Shown: positions 18,914 through 28,982, counted from the stretch's first letter. The stretch: 51,205 nucleotides of DNA from Nitrospirota bacterium (GCA_003695915.1 RFGF01000070.1:1-51205); one strand, 5' to 3'. The notes: generated from the sequence alone by a model not told the origin. Translations and numbers: made by a program.

Positions 18914-19849
18914 ATGAGTAAGATGAGCGACATGAATCGTGCACCTCGACGGCTACCGCTGGTTTGTCGGCTGGTTCTCGGAAGCTGCGCGTGGATGCTA
19001 TGGATAGTCGTGATCGGATGCGCCACGAATCCTTATACACAGCGAACGCAATTCGTCTTAGTGCCCGATTCTTTTTTGAACGAAATCGCAGCGCAACAAT
19101 ATGAGCAAGTGTTGTCTGATCCCAAGATTGTCATTTCTCAGGATCCGCGAGAGGTAGAGCCGGTTAAACGGGTGGCGGCGCGAATCATCGAGGCAGCCAA
19201 GCATTCGAAATATGCGGAGACAGCCAAACAATTCGATTGGGAAGTCACCGTGATCAAGGATGATCAAACCAAGAATGCATGGGCGCTACCGGGCGGGAAA
19301 ATTGCCGTCTATACCGGGATGTTCCCCATTGCCAAAAACGAAGCGGGGTTGGCCGTTGTCCTAGGGCATGAAGTCGTTCACGCATTAGCCAAGCACGGTG
19401 CTGAACGGATGAGTCAAGCGTTGGTGGCCCAATTCGGCATGGCCGCTGCGTCGATCGTCCTCTCGGCGCAGGGATTGAGTCCGGAACTGCATCGATTGGC
19501 CTTGCAAGCCATCGGCCTCGGTGCCCAAGTGGGAGTGATTCTTCCTTTCAGCCGTCGCCATGAATCGGAAGCGGATTATGTCGGGCTGCTTCTTGCCGCT
19601 CAAGCCGGCTACGATCCTCGGGAAGCCGTTCGCCTATGGGAACGAATGGCGCAAGCGTCCCAAGGGCGGGAGCCTCCAGAATTTCTTTCGACCCATCCCT
19701 CGCACCAAACTCGTATTGCTGACCTCCAACGATGGATGCCTGAAGCCTTGGTCCTCTATCAGCAGGCCCCAAAAGCTCCGGTCGCGGATCTCCCGTCGAT
19801 TTCAGCTGACCCTCCTCCCTCGGTGTCGCGTTCGGCCAATGGGCAATAG
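18914..19849 (+). CDS. M48-family metallopeptidase lipoprotein (BepA/LoiP-like)
   Basis: A 311-residue lipoprotein with a hydrophobic signal and lipobox ending at Cys36 (VVIGC). The zinc motif HEVVH is at residues 152-156 and the third ligand region ESEAD at 217-221; the order PGGKIAVYTGM before HExxH is typical of M48 enzymes. Family members degrade misfolded outer-membrane proteins. The C-terminal tail is Pro-rich. It lies 34 bases after the M16 pair and two bases before the possible start of the BNR lipoprotein, which suggests an envelope quality-control operon. The exact start is uncertain; two later ATGs within the first seven codons are possible. Confidence 0.93.
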   Translation: MSKMSDMNRAPRRLPLVCRLVLGSCAWMLWIVVIGCATNPYTQRTQFVLVPDSFLNEIAAQQYEQVLSDPKIVISQDPREVEPVKRVAARIIEAAKHSKYAETAKQFDWEVTVIKDDQTKNAWALPGGKIAVYTGMFPIAKNEAGLAVVLGHEVVHALAKHGAERMSQALVAQFGMAAASIVLSAQGLSPELHRLALQAIGLGAQVGVILPFSRRHESEADYVGLLLAAQAGYDPREAVRLWERMAQASQGREPPEFLSTHPSHQTRIADLQRWMPEALVLYQQAPKAPVADLPSISADPPPSVSRSANGQ

Positions 19850-19905
19850 CGGTGCTGCGATCCATGATGTGTAAGGATTTTCGCAGGCCCGGTATCGGTG
19901 CCAGC

Positions 19906-21090
19906 ATGAGAACGCTCGGACGTATGCGCATGGCGGGTATGGTGATCAGCACGCTCATCGCCTTGTGCTCCCTTTCTTGCGGTCGCGGCCATCCGGTTGT
20001 CGAAATTGCCCTTCATCCCACGAATCCACAGATTCTCTATATTGCCACGAACGATTATATCTATAAAACTCGAGACGGGGGAAAGACTTGGCAGAATATC
20101 TCTCAAGGCATGACGCATTCGCGCGTCATCGCCTTGGCGATCGATCCGCTTTTTCCGGCGAACGTGTATGCGGGAACCAAAGGGGACGGGGTGTTTCGAA
20201 GCTATAACGGCGGACAAACATGGGTCGCAAAACGAACGGGGATGGCCGACGTGACGATTTCTTCAGTGGTTCATCAATTGGTCTTCGTTCCTGGATCGAG
20301 TGACCATCTCTTTGCCGCGACCTCCATGGGGGTGTTCGAAACGGAGAATGCCGGGGATACCTGGATCAAACGGATGGAAGGGATGAAAGAAGTACTGATG
20401 GTGGTGACTTTAGATGTGGATCCCCGTCAGATCACCACGATGTATGCGGGAACCAGTGGCGGGATGTACAAAACGATCGATCGCGCTCGTCATTGGATCA
20501 AGGTCAATCATGGACTGATCCCGCCGGAGGTTTTAAAATCTTCACGAGCTTTAGGCATCACCAGAGTCAAAGTCGATCCGCATCGCCTGAATGCAGTTTA
20601 TGCGGCGTCGCTCATGGGTTTGTATAAGACAACGGATGGCGCACAAACGTGGCAGCGGATTGGACAGGATCTTCCCGACCAGATGTTCAGTGATTTGGTC
20701 CTGGATCGGTCGACCCCGGATGTACTGTACGTCTCCAGCCGGAAAGGAGTGCATAAGAGCAGCGATGGCGGACATACATGGCAGGCAGCGAATGCGGGCT
20801 TGGGCAATCTCAATATTCGAGCATTGGCCATGAATCCGGTGGATTCTCAAGTACTGTATGCCGGAACCAACGGAGACGGGCTCTATCGGAGTCACGATGG
20901 GGGGCACACGTGGGAACCGGTGCCGCTCGTGTTGAATCGCAATCATGAGACTCGCGGATCCACGATCCTCAATAGAAACGGAGGCGTCGAGGACATAGCG
21001 AAAACGGTTGGGAGGAATTGCCTCTGCCCCGAAGGTATGCAAAGATTGACAGGGCATGGCCAAACGGACGGACTCAGAAGAGTCGGGTGA
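19906..21090 (+). CDS. Lipoprotein with BNR/Asp-box propeller repeats
   Basis: A secreted beta-propeller protein, here 394 residues from ATG 19906; GTG 19852 and ATG 19864 are also in frame. A signal peptide with lipobox SLSC puts the lipidated Cys at residue 25. Repeats of the type S/T-x-DGG-x-TW recur (KTRDGGKTWQN, RSYNGGQTWVA, ETENAGDTWIK, KTTDGAQTWQR, KSSDGGHTWQA, RSHDGGHTWEP), about seven blades, each with a YAGT strand. The closest known groups are Ycf48-like and sialidase-fold proteins; no catalytic site is evident. The last 45 residues after the final repeat have no propeller character. The neighbours suggest a role in envelope protein assembly, but this is inference. Confidence 0.88.
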   Translation: MRTLGRMRMAGMVISTLIALCSLSCGRGHPVVEIALHPTNPQILYIATNDYIYKTRDGGKTWQNISQGMTHSRVIALAIDPLFPANVYAGTKGDGVFRSYNGGQTWVAKRTGMADVTISSVVHQLVFVPGSSDHLFAATSMGVFETENAGDTWIKRMEGMKEVLMVVTLDVDPRQITTMYAGTSGGMYKTIDRARHWIKVNHGLIPPEVLKSSRALGITRVKVDPHRLNAVYAASLMGLYKTTDGAQTWQRIGQDLPDQMFSDLVLDRSTPDVLYVSSRKGVHKSSDGGHTWQAANAGLGNLNIRALAMNPVDSQVLYAGTNGDGLYRSHDGGHTWEPVPLVLNRNHETRGSTILNRNGGVEDIAKTVGRNCLCPEGMQRLTGHGQTDGLRRVG

Positions 21091-21182
21091 TACAGTAAGT
21101 ATCCAACGAACTCCATTGCTCGAAAGACATACCAGTGTAGTCATGGTCGATGTGCTGGATGAACAGATCACGGAGGAACATT

Positions 21183-22472
21183 GTGCCATTTTGGAATTCT
21201 AAAGAGACTCTGAGCAAAGACGAGCCGGCGTGTTCGTTTTGCGGCAAATCTCGGCATCTCGTGAACAAATTGGTTCGTGTGGCCACGCGATATGCTTGTG
21301 AACATTGTCAGTCCTTGAATGCGCTTGTGATTTGCAATGAATGTATTCAGCACTGTCATGCGTTGCTAGCTCGTGAAGGGAACTCGGTGAGCGATGGCGC
21401 GAACCAACAGATGTCACTTCTAACTCCACCGGAAATCAAGGCGATTTTGGATCAATATGTCATCGGCCAGGAACGCGCCAAAAAAGTGCTCGCTGTTGCC
21501 GTCCACAACCATTATAAGCGAGTGTTTAGTGGCAAAAATCTGCAACATGTGGAGTTGCAAAAAGGCAATGTGATGTTGATCGGTCCAACGGGAACCGGCA
21601 AGACATTGCTCGCTCAGACCCTCGCTAAGATTCTTCAAGTGCCGTTTGCCATTGCCGATGCTACGACGGTTACCGAAGCTGGGTATGTCGGGGAAGACGT
21701 CGAAAACGTGGTGCTGAAATTGCTTCAGGCCTGTGATTTCGATCTGGCTCGTGCACAAATAGGTATCATTTACATTGACGAAATCGACAAAATTAGTCGG
21801 AAATCGGAGAGCGTCTCTATCACGCGTGACGTCTCGGGCGAAGGTGTGCAGCAGGCGTTGCTCAAATTGGTGGAGGGCACGATATGCAATGTTCCTCCCA
21901 AGGGAGGGCGAAAACATCCCGAGCAGGAATTCTTGCGCGTCGATACCACGAATATTCTTTTTATCTGTGGCGGAGCGTTCGTGGGAATCGAAGACATCAT
22001 CTCGCGCCGCACGAATCAGAAACGGTTGGGGTTCGGGACCGATGGACTGATGCATGCGGCGGTGCCTGACGATCGTCTTTTGCGACAAGTGCGACAGGAA
22101 GACCTGCTTAAGTATGGGTTGATCCCGGAATTCGTAGGGCGGTTTCCGATCATCACAACGCTGGAAGACTTGAGCGTCGACGATATGATTCGCGTGTTGA
22201 CCGAGCCGAAAAACGCCTTGATTAAACAATATCAAGCGTTGTTTGAGCTTGATAACGTGCAATTGGAATTTACCGAAGGTGCGGTTAAAGCGGTTGCGAG
22301 CCGTGCAGTGTCCATGAAGACCGGGGCACGGGCACTTCGCGCCATTTTGGAAGATGTCATGCTCGATCTCATGTACAATATTCCCGCCCTCAAAGAGGTC
22401 AAACGCGTGATCATCACAGAAGACGTCATTACCGGTATCGGTCGCCCTCAGCTTCTCAAGCATTCGGCCTAG
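21183..22472 (+). CDS. clpX: ATP-dependent unfoldase ClpX with enlarged zinc-binding domain
   Basis: AAA+ unfoldase that delivers substrates to ClpP. Walker A (GPTGTGKT), Walker B (IIYIDEID), pore loop GYVG, RKH loop ([10 protein letters not shown]), sensor 2 (TGARALR) and a ClpP-binding loop of LGF type (KRLGFGTDG) are all intact. The zinc domain is unusual: normal ClpX has two CxxC pairs about 19 residues apart, but here a 12-residue insertion adds a third pair (Cys17/20, Cys39/42, Cys51/54, plus Cys58). I chose GTG 21183 because CGGAGGAAC lies 4 bases upstream; earlier starts add non-ClpX sequence. No tig, clpP or lon is adjacent, so this is an isolated and possibly second clpX. Confidence 0.94.
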   Translation: MPFWNSKETLSKDEPACSFCGKSRHLVNKLVRVATRYACEHCQSLNALVICNECIQHCHALLAREGNSVSDGANQQMSLLTPPEIKAILDQYVIGQERAKKVLAVAVHNHYKRVFSGKNLQHVELQKGNVMLIGPTGTGKTLLAQTLAKILQVPFAIADATTVTEAGYVGEDVENVVLKLLQACDFDLARAQIGIIYIDEIDKISRKSESVSITRDVSGEGVQQALLKLVEGTICNVPPKGGRKHPEQEFLRVDTTNILFICGGAFVGIEDIISRRTNQKRLGFGTDGLMHAAVPDDRLLRQVRQEDLLKYGLIPEFVGRFPIITTLEDLSVDDMIRVLTEPKNALIKQYQALFELDNVQLEFTEGAVKAVASRAVSMKTGARALRAILEDVMLDLMYNIPALKEVKRVIITEDVITGIGRPQLLKHSA

Positions 22473-22588
22473 CTGCCTGCTCTTATTCTCCGACGAAGAA
22501 CACACACGGTGTAGCAAGACGGCTCTATCAGGCACTAGGGCCGGCCCAGCTACCGATGGAGCATGAGAAGGGAGCGCGGGCTTCGTGT

Positions 22589-23608
22589 TCAGTGCGAGGG
22601 AGAACTGTGCGATGCTTTGAGTTGCTCTCGGAAATAATCGATGGTCAGCGACAAGCCCTGTTCGAGAGAGGTGGTGGGCGACCAATGCAGCAAGGCTTGC
22701 GCTCGTTGAATATCAGGCCGTCGGACCTTTGGATCGTCAACGGGCAAGTCGTCATGTTTGATCCCGCTTGACGATCCGGTGAGTTGAAGAATCATCGTGG
22801 CAATCTCCAAGACGGTCACTTCGCGTGGATTCCCGAGATTGACGGGATGATGAATGGTCCAATTGTGCCGGAGATACGGAACGGTGTCTGTACCTTGATC
22901 GACAGATGGTTCGGTCGAGGGGGCCAAAAGCAGCCGAACAATTCCTTCGATAAGATCGTCGACGTAGCAAAAACTCCGTGTCTGGCTCCCGTCGCCGTAC
23001 ACGGTCAACGGCTCGCCACGCAGAGCTTGGACGATAAAATTCGAAACCACACGTCCGTCTCGGATCCGCATGCGCGGACCATAGGTATTGAAGATTCGTG
23101 CAATGCGGGTGTCCAGGCGATGGTAACGATGGTACGCCATGGTCATTGCCTCAGCGAAACGTTTGGCCTCGTCGTAGACTCCGCGTGGGCTGATCGGATT
23201 GACATTGCCCCAATAAGATTCCGGCTGTGGATTGACAAGTGGATCCCCATACACCTCCGAAGTGCTGGCCAGCAGAAATCGTGCTCGTTTGGCTTTCGCA
23301 AGACCGAGAGCTTTATGAGTGCCGAGGGCACCGACTTTGAGTGTGGCAATGGGGTACTCGAGATAGTCCCGAGGACTGGCCGGAGAGGCGAAGTGCAGCA
23401 CGGCATCGAGCGATCCATCTACGTGCAGATAGTCGCAGACGTTATATTTAATGAACCTAAATCGATCGTGGCCCATCAATCCCGCGATGTTTTCGGGCCG
23501 CCCCGTTAAGAAATTATCCATGCAAATGACGTCGTGGCCTTGACTGACGAGAGAGGTACAGAGGTGGCTCCCCAGAAAACCGGCACCTCCAGTAATCAGT
23601 ATTCTCAT
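22589..23608 (-). CDS. NAD-dependent epimerase/dehydratase, UDP-glucuronate decarboxylase-like
   Basis: Extended short-chain dehydrogenase of 339 residues. The NAD-binding motif GGAGFLG is at residues 8-14, the active-site Tyr-Lys in YDEAKR is near residue 155, and TSEVYGDP and [10 protein letters not shown] follow the pattern of UDP-xylose synthase/dTDP-glucose dehydratase enzymes. The segment [12 protein letters not shown] and [10 protein letters not shown]-like [10 protein letters not shown] favour UDP-glucuronate decarboxylase, giving UDP-xylose for cell-surface polysaccharide. An insertion near residue 250 ([18 protein letters not shown]) is longer than usual. The start is ATG 23608 with AGAGG upstream; upstream residues are dismissed. 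It converges with clpX across 116 bases with no obvious terminator. Confidence 0.87.
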   Translation of the reverse strand: MRILITGGAGFLGSHLCTSLVSQGHDVICMDNFLTGRPENIAGLMGHDRFRFIKYNVCDYLHVDGSLDAVLHFASPASPRDYLEYPIATLKVGALGTHKALGLAKAKRARFLLASTSEVYGDPLVNPQPESYWGNVNPISPRGVYDEAKRFAEAMTMAYHRYHRLDTRIARIFNTYGPRMRIRDGRVVSNFIVQALRGEPLTVYGDGSQTRSFCYVDDLIEGIVRLLLAPSTEPSVDQGTDTVPYLRHNWTIHHPVNLGNPREVTVLEIATMILQLTGSSSGIKHDDLPVDDPKVRRPDIQRAQALLHWSPTTSLEQGLSLTIDYFREQLKASHSSPSH

Positions 23609-23740
23609 TGATTGCCTCTTTTCGGGGTGTTTCGCATTTTCTCCTCGCTGCGATATCACAAATATTGAGCGGCCTAAAATCTCTTGCCGGGTTCGCTCGG
23701 GCTAGGTGATAATAATCGCATGCCAGAAGAGGTGCAAGTA

Positions 23741-24769
23741 ATGCATGTCATTGAGAGCTTTCATTCCTGGCCGATTCGTCGGCGATCGCTCCTGCAATTG
23801 ACCGGATTGGCATGCCTTGCCGGAATCCTTCCCGGATGCGATTTCGGTCGCATGTTTGCCGTCCCACCGCGAGAGACAGTGTATTTTACGCCCAATCGAA
23901 AGTTTTATGTCGTCAATTACATGGATTCGCCCTATAATTTTACTCGCGATCTAGATGTGGAACAGTGGCGTCTGACCATTAAGGGAGAAGTCGCCCATCG
24001 GATGTCATTGGGATGGCGGGACATTTTGAACCGCAAATCGTTCGATCAGGCCGTGACGTTGATGTGCATCGATACTCTTCCGGGCGGGTCGAGTATAGGG
24101 AATGCGATGTGGCGCGGCATTTCGTTAAAAGCGCTGCTGAAAGATGCGGGGGTGCAGGAAGAAACCGCGCGCGATGTGATTTTCAGGGCAGCTGATGGCT
24201 ATCACGATAGCATCCCCTTTCATCGCGCGATGCAGGATGACGTGATGTTAGCCTATCTCATGAACGGGGAAAAGCTCCCCAAAGAGCACGGCTTCCCGCT
24301 TCGACTGGTCGTTCCTGGACTGTATGGCATCAAAAACGTGAAATGGATTACGGAAATCGAGGTTTATAACGGAGACTATCTTGGTTACTGGCAACGCAAG
24401 GGATGGACTGATGACGGAACGATCAAGATTTTTTCACGCATTGACAGCCCGGGTCATTACCAATTGCTTCGAGGGCCTCGGCATCGGCTGAGAGGGATAG
24501 CCTTTGGGGGGCCTAAAACCATTCGGGAGGTGCAGTTGAGTTTTGACCAGGAGAAAACTTGGAAAACGGCGTCTCTTGAACCGCCGTTGTCGCCATATAC
24601 CTGGGTCATTTGGAATTACGAGTGGACTCCTCCGAAGCCGGGGCGTTATTTTGTCTCGGTTCGGGCCATCGATGTCGATGGCAAGGTGCAAACCTCAGAA
24701 ATTACACGGCCACAACCATCAGGGGCTACGGGGCTCCATTCCATCGTGTTGGACGTTCGTGAAATTTAG
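23741..24769 (+). CDS. Sulfite-oxidase-family molybdopterin oxidoreductase, exported lipoprotein
   Basis: A 342-residue molybdopterin enzyme. The N-terminus has a twin-arginine pattern (RRRSLLQLTGL, residues 13-23) and a lipobox ILPGC with Cys33, so it is likely Tat-exported and lipidated. The Mo-ligand Cys is Cys109 in VTLMCIDTLPGG. The central GEKLPKEHGFPLRLVVPGLYG and VKWITEIEV are conserved in the SuOx fold. The C-terminal 100 residues match the Mo-cofactor dimerisation domain. No cytochrome or heme subunit is adjacent, so the electron acceptor is unknown. The start is ATG 23741, chosen for AGAGGTG upstream. The stop overlaps the convergent aspS stop by four bases. Confidence 0.9.
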   Translation: MHVIESFHSWPIRRRSLLQLTGLACLAGILPGCDFGRMFAVPPRETVYFTPNRKFYVVNYMDSPYNFTRDLDVEQWRLTIKGEVAHRMSLGWRDILNRKSFDQAVTLMCIDTLPGGSSIGNAMWRGISLKALLKDAGVQEETARDVIFRAADGYHDSIPFHRAMQDDVMLAYLMNGEKLPKEHGFPLRLVVPGLYGIKNVKWITEIEVYNGDYLGYWQRKGWTDDGTIKIFSRIDSPGHYQLLRGPRHRLRGIAFGGPKTIREVQLSFDQEKTWKTASLEPPLSPYTWVIWNYEWTPPKPGRYFVSVRAIDVDGKVQTSEITRPQPSGATGLHSIVLDVREI

Positions 24770-26547
24770 TGGCCTTCCTGTCCATCTTCAGCTTCGCGGG
24801 TTAAAGCAATATGCAGTTCCTGTAACTGTTCAGGATCCACGGGTGAAGGTGCGCCGGTTAACAGGCATTGAGCTTTTTGCGTTTTGGGGAAAGCGATGAC
24901 ATCTCGAATGGATTCTGTCCCTCCGAGAAGCATGACCAGTCGATCGAGTCCCAACGCGATGCCGCCGTGGGGAGGGGCTCCCAGCTCCAACGCTTCGATA
25001 AGGAATCCGAACTTCTCAGCGGCTTCGCTCTGAGCGATACCCAACAGGCTGAAAATGCGCCGCTGAAGAGCGGGAGAATGAATACGGATGCTCCCTCCTC
25101 CCAATTCAAAACCGTTGAGCACCAAATCGTAGGCTTGAGCACGAACGCGAAGCGGATCGGTTTCGAGATGGGGGAGATCCTCGGGCATCGGTGAGGTGAA
25201 CGGGTGGTGCAAGGCCACGTATCGTTTCGCCTCTTCATCGTACTCGAACATAGGAAAATCAATAACCCACAGCGGTTTCCATTGCGAAGTCTCGATGAGT
25301 TGGAGTTCGGTCCCCAGGCGGGATCGCAGGCGACCCAAGGTTTGCTGTGCGACGCTCGTGCTATCGGCCACGCAGATGACCAGATCTCCGACGTGAGCCC
25401 GAGGTAAAGCCTTTTGCAAGGCTGTCGCATCGAAGAATTTGGCAATGGCTGATTCCAGTTTCCAGCCCTCGCCGATTTTGATCCACGCCAAACCTTTGGC
25501 CCCGAATTCTTTTGCGCGGTCGACCAGCTGATCGATCCGACTCCGCGAAAAACCAGCCCCTTGCGGAATCACCAGCGCCTTCACGCTTCCTCCTGTCTCG
25601 ACTGCATGCCGAAAGACATTGAAGGACGACGTTTTGGCGAAGTCGGATAGATCTTCCAGCGGCAAATCAAAGCGGAGATCGGGTTTGTCAGTCCCATAAC
25701 GATTCATGACCTCGTCATAGGTCAATCGGGGAAATGGAGGAGAAAGGTGAAGTCCTGCAGTCCGTTGACACACCTCCGCGAGAAGGGCTTCGATGAGCGT
25801 GAGAATATCCTCTCGCTCCACAAACGACATTTCCAGATCGATTTGCGTAAACTCCGGTTGTCGGTCGAGCCGTAAATCTTCGTCTCGAAAACAACGGGCT
25901 AATTGGAAATAGCGATCAGCTCCGCCGATCATGAGAATTTGCTTGAACAGTTGCGGTGATTGGGGAAGGGCGTAAAAGGTGCCAGGATTGACGCGACTGG
26001 GGACGAGATAATCGCGGGCGCCTTCCGGAGTACTTTTGGTCAAAATAGGTGTTTCGATTTCCAGAAACCCTCGCTCATGGAGAAACGACCTTACGGCAAA
26101 CGAGACATGGTGACGAAGGGCGAGCAGCCGTTGCATGGTGGGTCGGCGAAGGTCCAGGTATCGATATTTCAATCGCAAGGCTTCGGTCGCGTGGATGGTA
26201 TCATCCACGGAGAACGGCGGGGTTTTGGCGGCATTCCAAATACGAAGAGCGGTGGCACGAACCTCGATCTCGCCGGTAGAGAGATGAGGATTCTCCGATC
26301 CCGGAGGTCTCAATGCCACCACCCCAGTCACTTCGATGACGTATTCGTCCCGCAGATGCTCCGCTTGCTGATGAGCCGACAGATTGGCGTCGGAGTCAAA
26401 CACCAGTTGTGTGATGCCCTCGCGATCACGAAGATCGATGAAAATGACCCCGCCATGATCGCGCCGGCCGTGGACCCATCCGGCAAGCGTCACCGTTTGA
26501 CCGACATGGGCGCGCGTCAGTTCTCCACATCGATGCGTTCTGGTCAC
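24766..26547 (-). CDS. aspS: Aspartate--tRNA ligase (bacterial type)
   Basis: Class II synthetase charging tRNA-Asp (possibly also tRNA-Asn). The OB-fold anticodon-binding domain opens with GELTRAHVGQTVTLAGWVHG; motif 2 is visible in FRDEDLRLDRQPEFTQIDLEMSF and motif 3 in GIALGLDRLVMLL. The GAD insertion domain typical of the bacterial type lies in the middle, and LPQSPQLFKQILMIGG forms part of the active site. The length of 593 residues is normal. The start is GTG 26547 with GGAG 5 bases upstream. It follows the pseudouridine synthase by 33 bases and may belong to the guaB-guaA-rluB run. Confidence 0.97.
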   Translation of the reverse strand: MTRTHRCGELTRAHVGQTVTLAGWVHGRRDHGGVIFIDLRDREGITQLVFDSDANLSAHQQAEHLRDEYVIEVTGVVALRPPGSENPHLSTGEIEVRATALRIWNAAKTPPFSVDDTIHATEALRLKYRYLDLRRPTMQRLLALRHHVSFAVRSFLHERGFLEIETPILTKSTPEGARDYLVPSRVNPGTFYALPQSPQLFKQILMIGGADRYFQLARCFRDEDLRLDRQPEFTQIDLEMSFVEREDILTLIEALLAEVCQRTAGLHLSPPFPRLTYDEVMNRYGTDKPDLRFDLPLEDLSDFAKTSSFNVFRHAVETGGSVKALVIPQGAGFSRSRIDQLVDRAKEFGAKGLAWIKIGEGWKLESAIAKFFDATALQKALPRAHVGDLVICVADSTSVAQQTLGRLRSRLGTELQLIETSQWKPLWVIDFPMFEYDEEAKRYVALHHPFTSPMPEDLPHLETDPLRVRAQAYDLVLNGFELGGGSIRIHSPALQRRIFSLLGIAQSEAAEKFGFLIEALELGAPPHGGIALGLDRLVMLLGGTESIRDVIAFPKTQKAQCLLTGAPSPVDPEQLQELHIALTREAEDGQEGH

Positions 26548-26580
26548 TGTCGCTCCATGGTGCTCACAGATCGTGTATCG

Positions 26581-27405
26581 TTAGGCGGAGGGCAAAGGCG
26601 TGACAGATTTCGATAAGACAGGTGCCCGCCTCGAGACTGGTTTGGGATGACCGGAAGACCCCACCGGTTGGTGACGTAATAAGGCCCGTAACGCATTGGC
26701 TTCGGCATCGGTCAGATATCGACTGTGCCCGACCGGTAGGGTCCCGAGGGAAAGAGGACCGAATTTCGTTCGGCGTAATTTGATCACGGGATGTCCAATA
26801 GCCTCGAGCATGCGTTTGACTTGATGTTTGCGTCCTTCGTAGATCGTCATTTCGATCCACGAGTTGGCTTCGGCTTTATGAAGTTTGCGAACTCGAGCCG
26901 GTTCGGTCGGCCCGTCATCGAGCACCACGCCTTTCTCTAGCTGTGCGATCTCCTCGTCGGTGAGGATGCCCTTTATTTTGACTTCATAGGTTTTGGCGAC
27001 ATGGTATCGAGGATGGAGGCAGGCGTGAGCGATCGCGCCGTTGTTGGTGAGCAGTAACAGCCCTTCGCTGTCATAGTCAAGACGTCCGACCGGAAAAATC
27101 CGGACTCCGCGCGTCACGATGAGATCGGCGATCGTTGGACGATCCAAGGGGTCGCTCATCGTGGATAGATATCCAGCGGGTTTGTTGAGCATAAGAAACG
27201 TATCGGGTTGAGGGGGTTTGATGTGCCGACCATCGACTTTGACGTGATCTCTGGTCGGATCGATACGGATCCCGAGTTCGGTAACCACTCGACCATTGAC
27301 GGTCACGCGTCCCGCCACAATCAATGCTTCCGCCTTTCGGCGAGAGGTCAACCCCGATTGCGCAATCACCTTTTGGAGTCGGATGGATGATGCCTGCGAG
27401 GCCAT
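26581..27405 (-). CDS. RluB/RsuA-family pseudouridine synthase
   Basis: Site-specific rRNA pseudouridine synthase of 274 residues. It begins with an S4 RNA-binding domain (RLQKVIAQSGLTSRRKAEALI), followed by the catalytic motif GRLDYDSEGLLLLTNNG, whose Asp is the nucleophile, and the KTYEVKI and YEGRKHQVKRML segments conserved in the RsuA/RluB/RluF group. The C-terminal 30 residues are polar and likely disordered. I place the start at ATG 27405, 2 bases after the guaA stop; ATG 27417, overlapping guaA, is also possible. It is probably RluB acting on 23S rRNA, but RsuA-type specificity cannot be excluded from sequence. Confidence 0.92.
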   Translation of the reverse strand: MASQASSIRLQKVIAQSGLTSRRKAEALIVAGRVTVNGRVVTELGIRIDPTRDHVKVDGRHIKPPQPDTFLMLNKPAGYLSTMSDPLDRPTIADLIVTRGVRIFPVGRLDYDSEGLLLLTNNGAIAHACLHPRYHVAKTYEVKIKGILTDEEIAQLEKGVVLDDGPTEPARVRKLHKAEANSWIEMTIYEGRKHQVKRMLEAIGHPVIKLRRTKFGPLSLGTLPVGHSRYLTDAEANALRALLRHQPVGSSGHPKPVSRRAPVLSKSVTPLPSA

Positions 27406-27407
27406 GA

Positions 27408-28982
27408 TTATTCCCATTCGATCGTTGCCGGGGGTTTGGAGCTGATGTCGTACACGACACGATTGACCCCGGCGACTTCATTTATGATACGGCTCGAAAG
27501 GCGTCCGAGCAACTCGTGCGGCAACGGGGCCCAATCTGCGGTCATGCCATCCACGCTGGTCACCGCGCGAATTGCGATGACGGATTCGTAGGTGCGTTGA
27601 TCGCCCATGACGCCGACCGTATGGATAGGGAGCAAAACGGCGAAGGCTTGCCAGATCTCCCGCGAGAGTCCGGCTTTTCGAATTTCTTCGGTCACGATGG
27701 CATCCGCCTCTTGTAGCTGAGCAAGACGCTCCGCAGTGACGGCGCCGATAATGCGAATGGCGAGCCCTGGTCCAGGAAAGGGTTGCCGCCACACCACCTC
27801 TTCGGGAAGGCCGAGTTCCAGGCCGAGTTGTCGGACCTCGTCTTTGAATAAATCTCGCAACGGCTCGATGAGCCTGAACTTCATGCGTGTAGGGAGGCCA
27901 CCGACATTGTGGTGCGTTTTGATCGTGGCCGATGGTCCACCGTTGACGCTCGTGCTTTCGATCACATCTGGATACAAGGTTCCCTGGACTAAAAACTCGA
28001 CATTGCCGAGGTGGCGGGCTTCGGCTTCAAAGGCCTTGATGAATTGTCGCCCGATGATTTTGCGCTTGCGTTCCGGATCGGTGGTTCGTCCGAGTGCCTT
28101 GAGAAACGCAGTAGATCGATCGACGATATGGACGTTCATGTGATAGTGCTGCGAAAACAGCGCCTGCAAGTGAGCAATTTCCTGCTTCCGCATGAGCCCG
28201 TGATCGATGCAAAAACAATGCAGTTGATCGCCGATGGCCCGATGGGTCAGGACCGCAGCGACCGCCGAATCCACACCCCCACTGAGCGCGCAGATCGCCT
28301 TGCCCGTGCCTACGGTTTGCCTAATGGTGCGGATCATGGAATCGGCTATGGAAGGCATGGTCCACGTCTGTCGGCAACCGCAGATGCGAAGGACGAAATT
28401 TGCGAGCATTGTGGATCCATGGGCAGTGTGGGCGACCTCAGGATGAAATTGAAGGCAAAAAATCGGCGAGCCGGAATCGATGCGCTTCATTGCGGCGACA
28501 GGAGAATTCTGCGTATGGGCTATCCGCACGAACCCCTCCGGCATATGGATGATGCGGTCACCATGAGACATCCAGACGGGAATCGACGCATGGGACGGAA
28601 GGCCTTGAAATAAATCGGTCTCGTCGTCAATGATCAGCTCTGCACGCCCGTATTCGCGTTCTGCCGCATGGTCGACTTCCCCACCCAACTCGTGGGTGAT
28701 GACTTGCATGCCATAGCAAATCCCTAGCAGGGGAATGGATTGCGACAACAAGCCGGCGGGAAGACGAGGAGCTTCGGCATCGATGACGCTGGCTGGACCA
28801 CCAGAAAGGATGATGCCCTTGGGCTGATGCTGCAGGATCGTCTCGAGATCGGTCGAGACCGGAAGAATCGCTGAATGGACGTGCAGTTCTCGAATACGTC
28901 TGGCGATGAGCTGCGTATATTGTGACCCGAAATCGATGATCAGAATCGTCTCGTGCTGGATATCGAATTCCTCCGTCTGCAT
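27408..28982 (-). CDS. guaA: GMP synthase (glutamine-hydrolysing)
   Basis: Converts XMP to GMP with glutamine as nitrogen donor. The class I amidotransferase domain has its nucleophile Cys in GICYGMQ near residue 90, and His and Glu in [10 protein letters not shown]. The ATP pyrophosphatase domain has [11 protein letters not shown], and the C-terminal dimerisation domain ends in the universal KPPATIEWE. 524 residues, normal length. The start is ATG 28982, without an obvious Shine-Dalgarno. It lies 36 bases downstream of guaB, an arrangement shared by many bacteria, so both GMP-branch genes are probably co-transcribed. Confidence 0.98.
   Translation of the reverse strand: MQTEEFDIQHETILIIDFGSQYTQLIARRIRELHVHSAILPVSTDLETILQHQPKGIILSGGPASVIDAEAPRLPAGLLSQSIPLLGICYGMQVITHELGGEVDHAAEREYGRAELIIDDETDLFQGLPSHASIPVWMSHGDRIIHMPEGFVRIAHTQNSPVAAMKRIDSGSPIFCLQFHPEVAHTAHGSTMLANFVLRICGCRQTWTMPSIADSMIRTIRQTVGTGKAICALSGGVDSAVAAVLTHRAIGDQLHCFCIDHGLMRKQEIAHLQALFSQHYHMNVHIVDRSTAFLKALGRTTDPERKRKIIGRQFIKAFEAEARHLGNVEFLVQGTLYPDVIESTSVNGGPSATIKTHHNVGGLPTRMKFRLIEPLRDLFKDEVRQLGLELGLPEEVVWRQPFPGPGLAIRIIGAVTAERLAQLQEADAIVTEEIRKAGLSREIWQAFAVLLPIHTVGVMGDQRTYESVIAIRAVTSVDGMTADWAPLPHELLGRLSSRIINEVAGVNRVVYDISSKPPATIEWE

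Noticed and set aside
22473-22588. Terminator between convergent clpX and the epimerase gene
   Set aside because: No hairpin with a T-run could be found in the 116 bases.
21420-22685. Long minus-strand frame (over 400 codons) opposite clpX
   Set aside because: It mirrors codon bias of the clpX frame, with His/Arg-rich nonsense composition.
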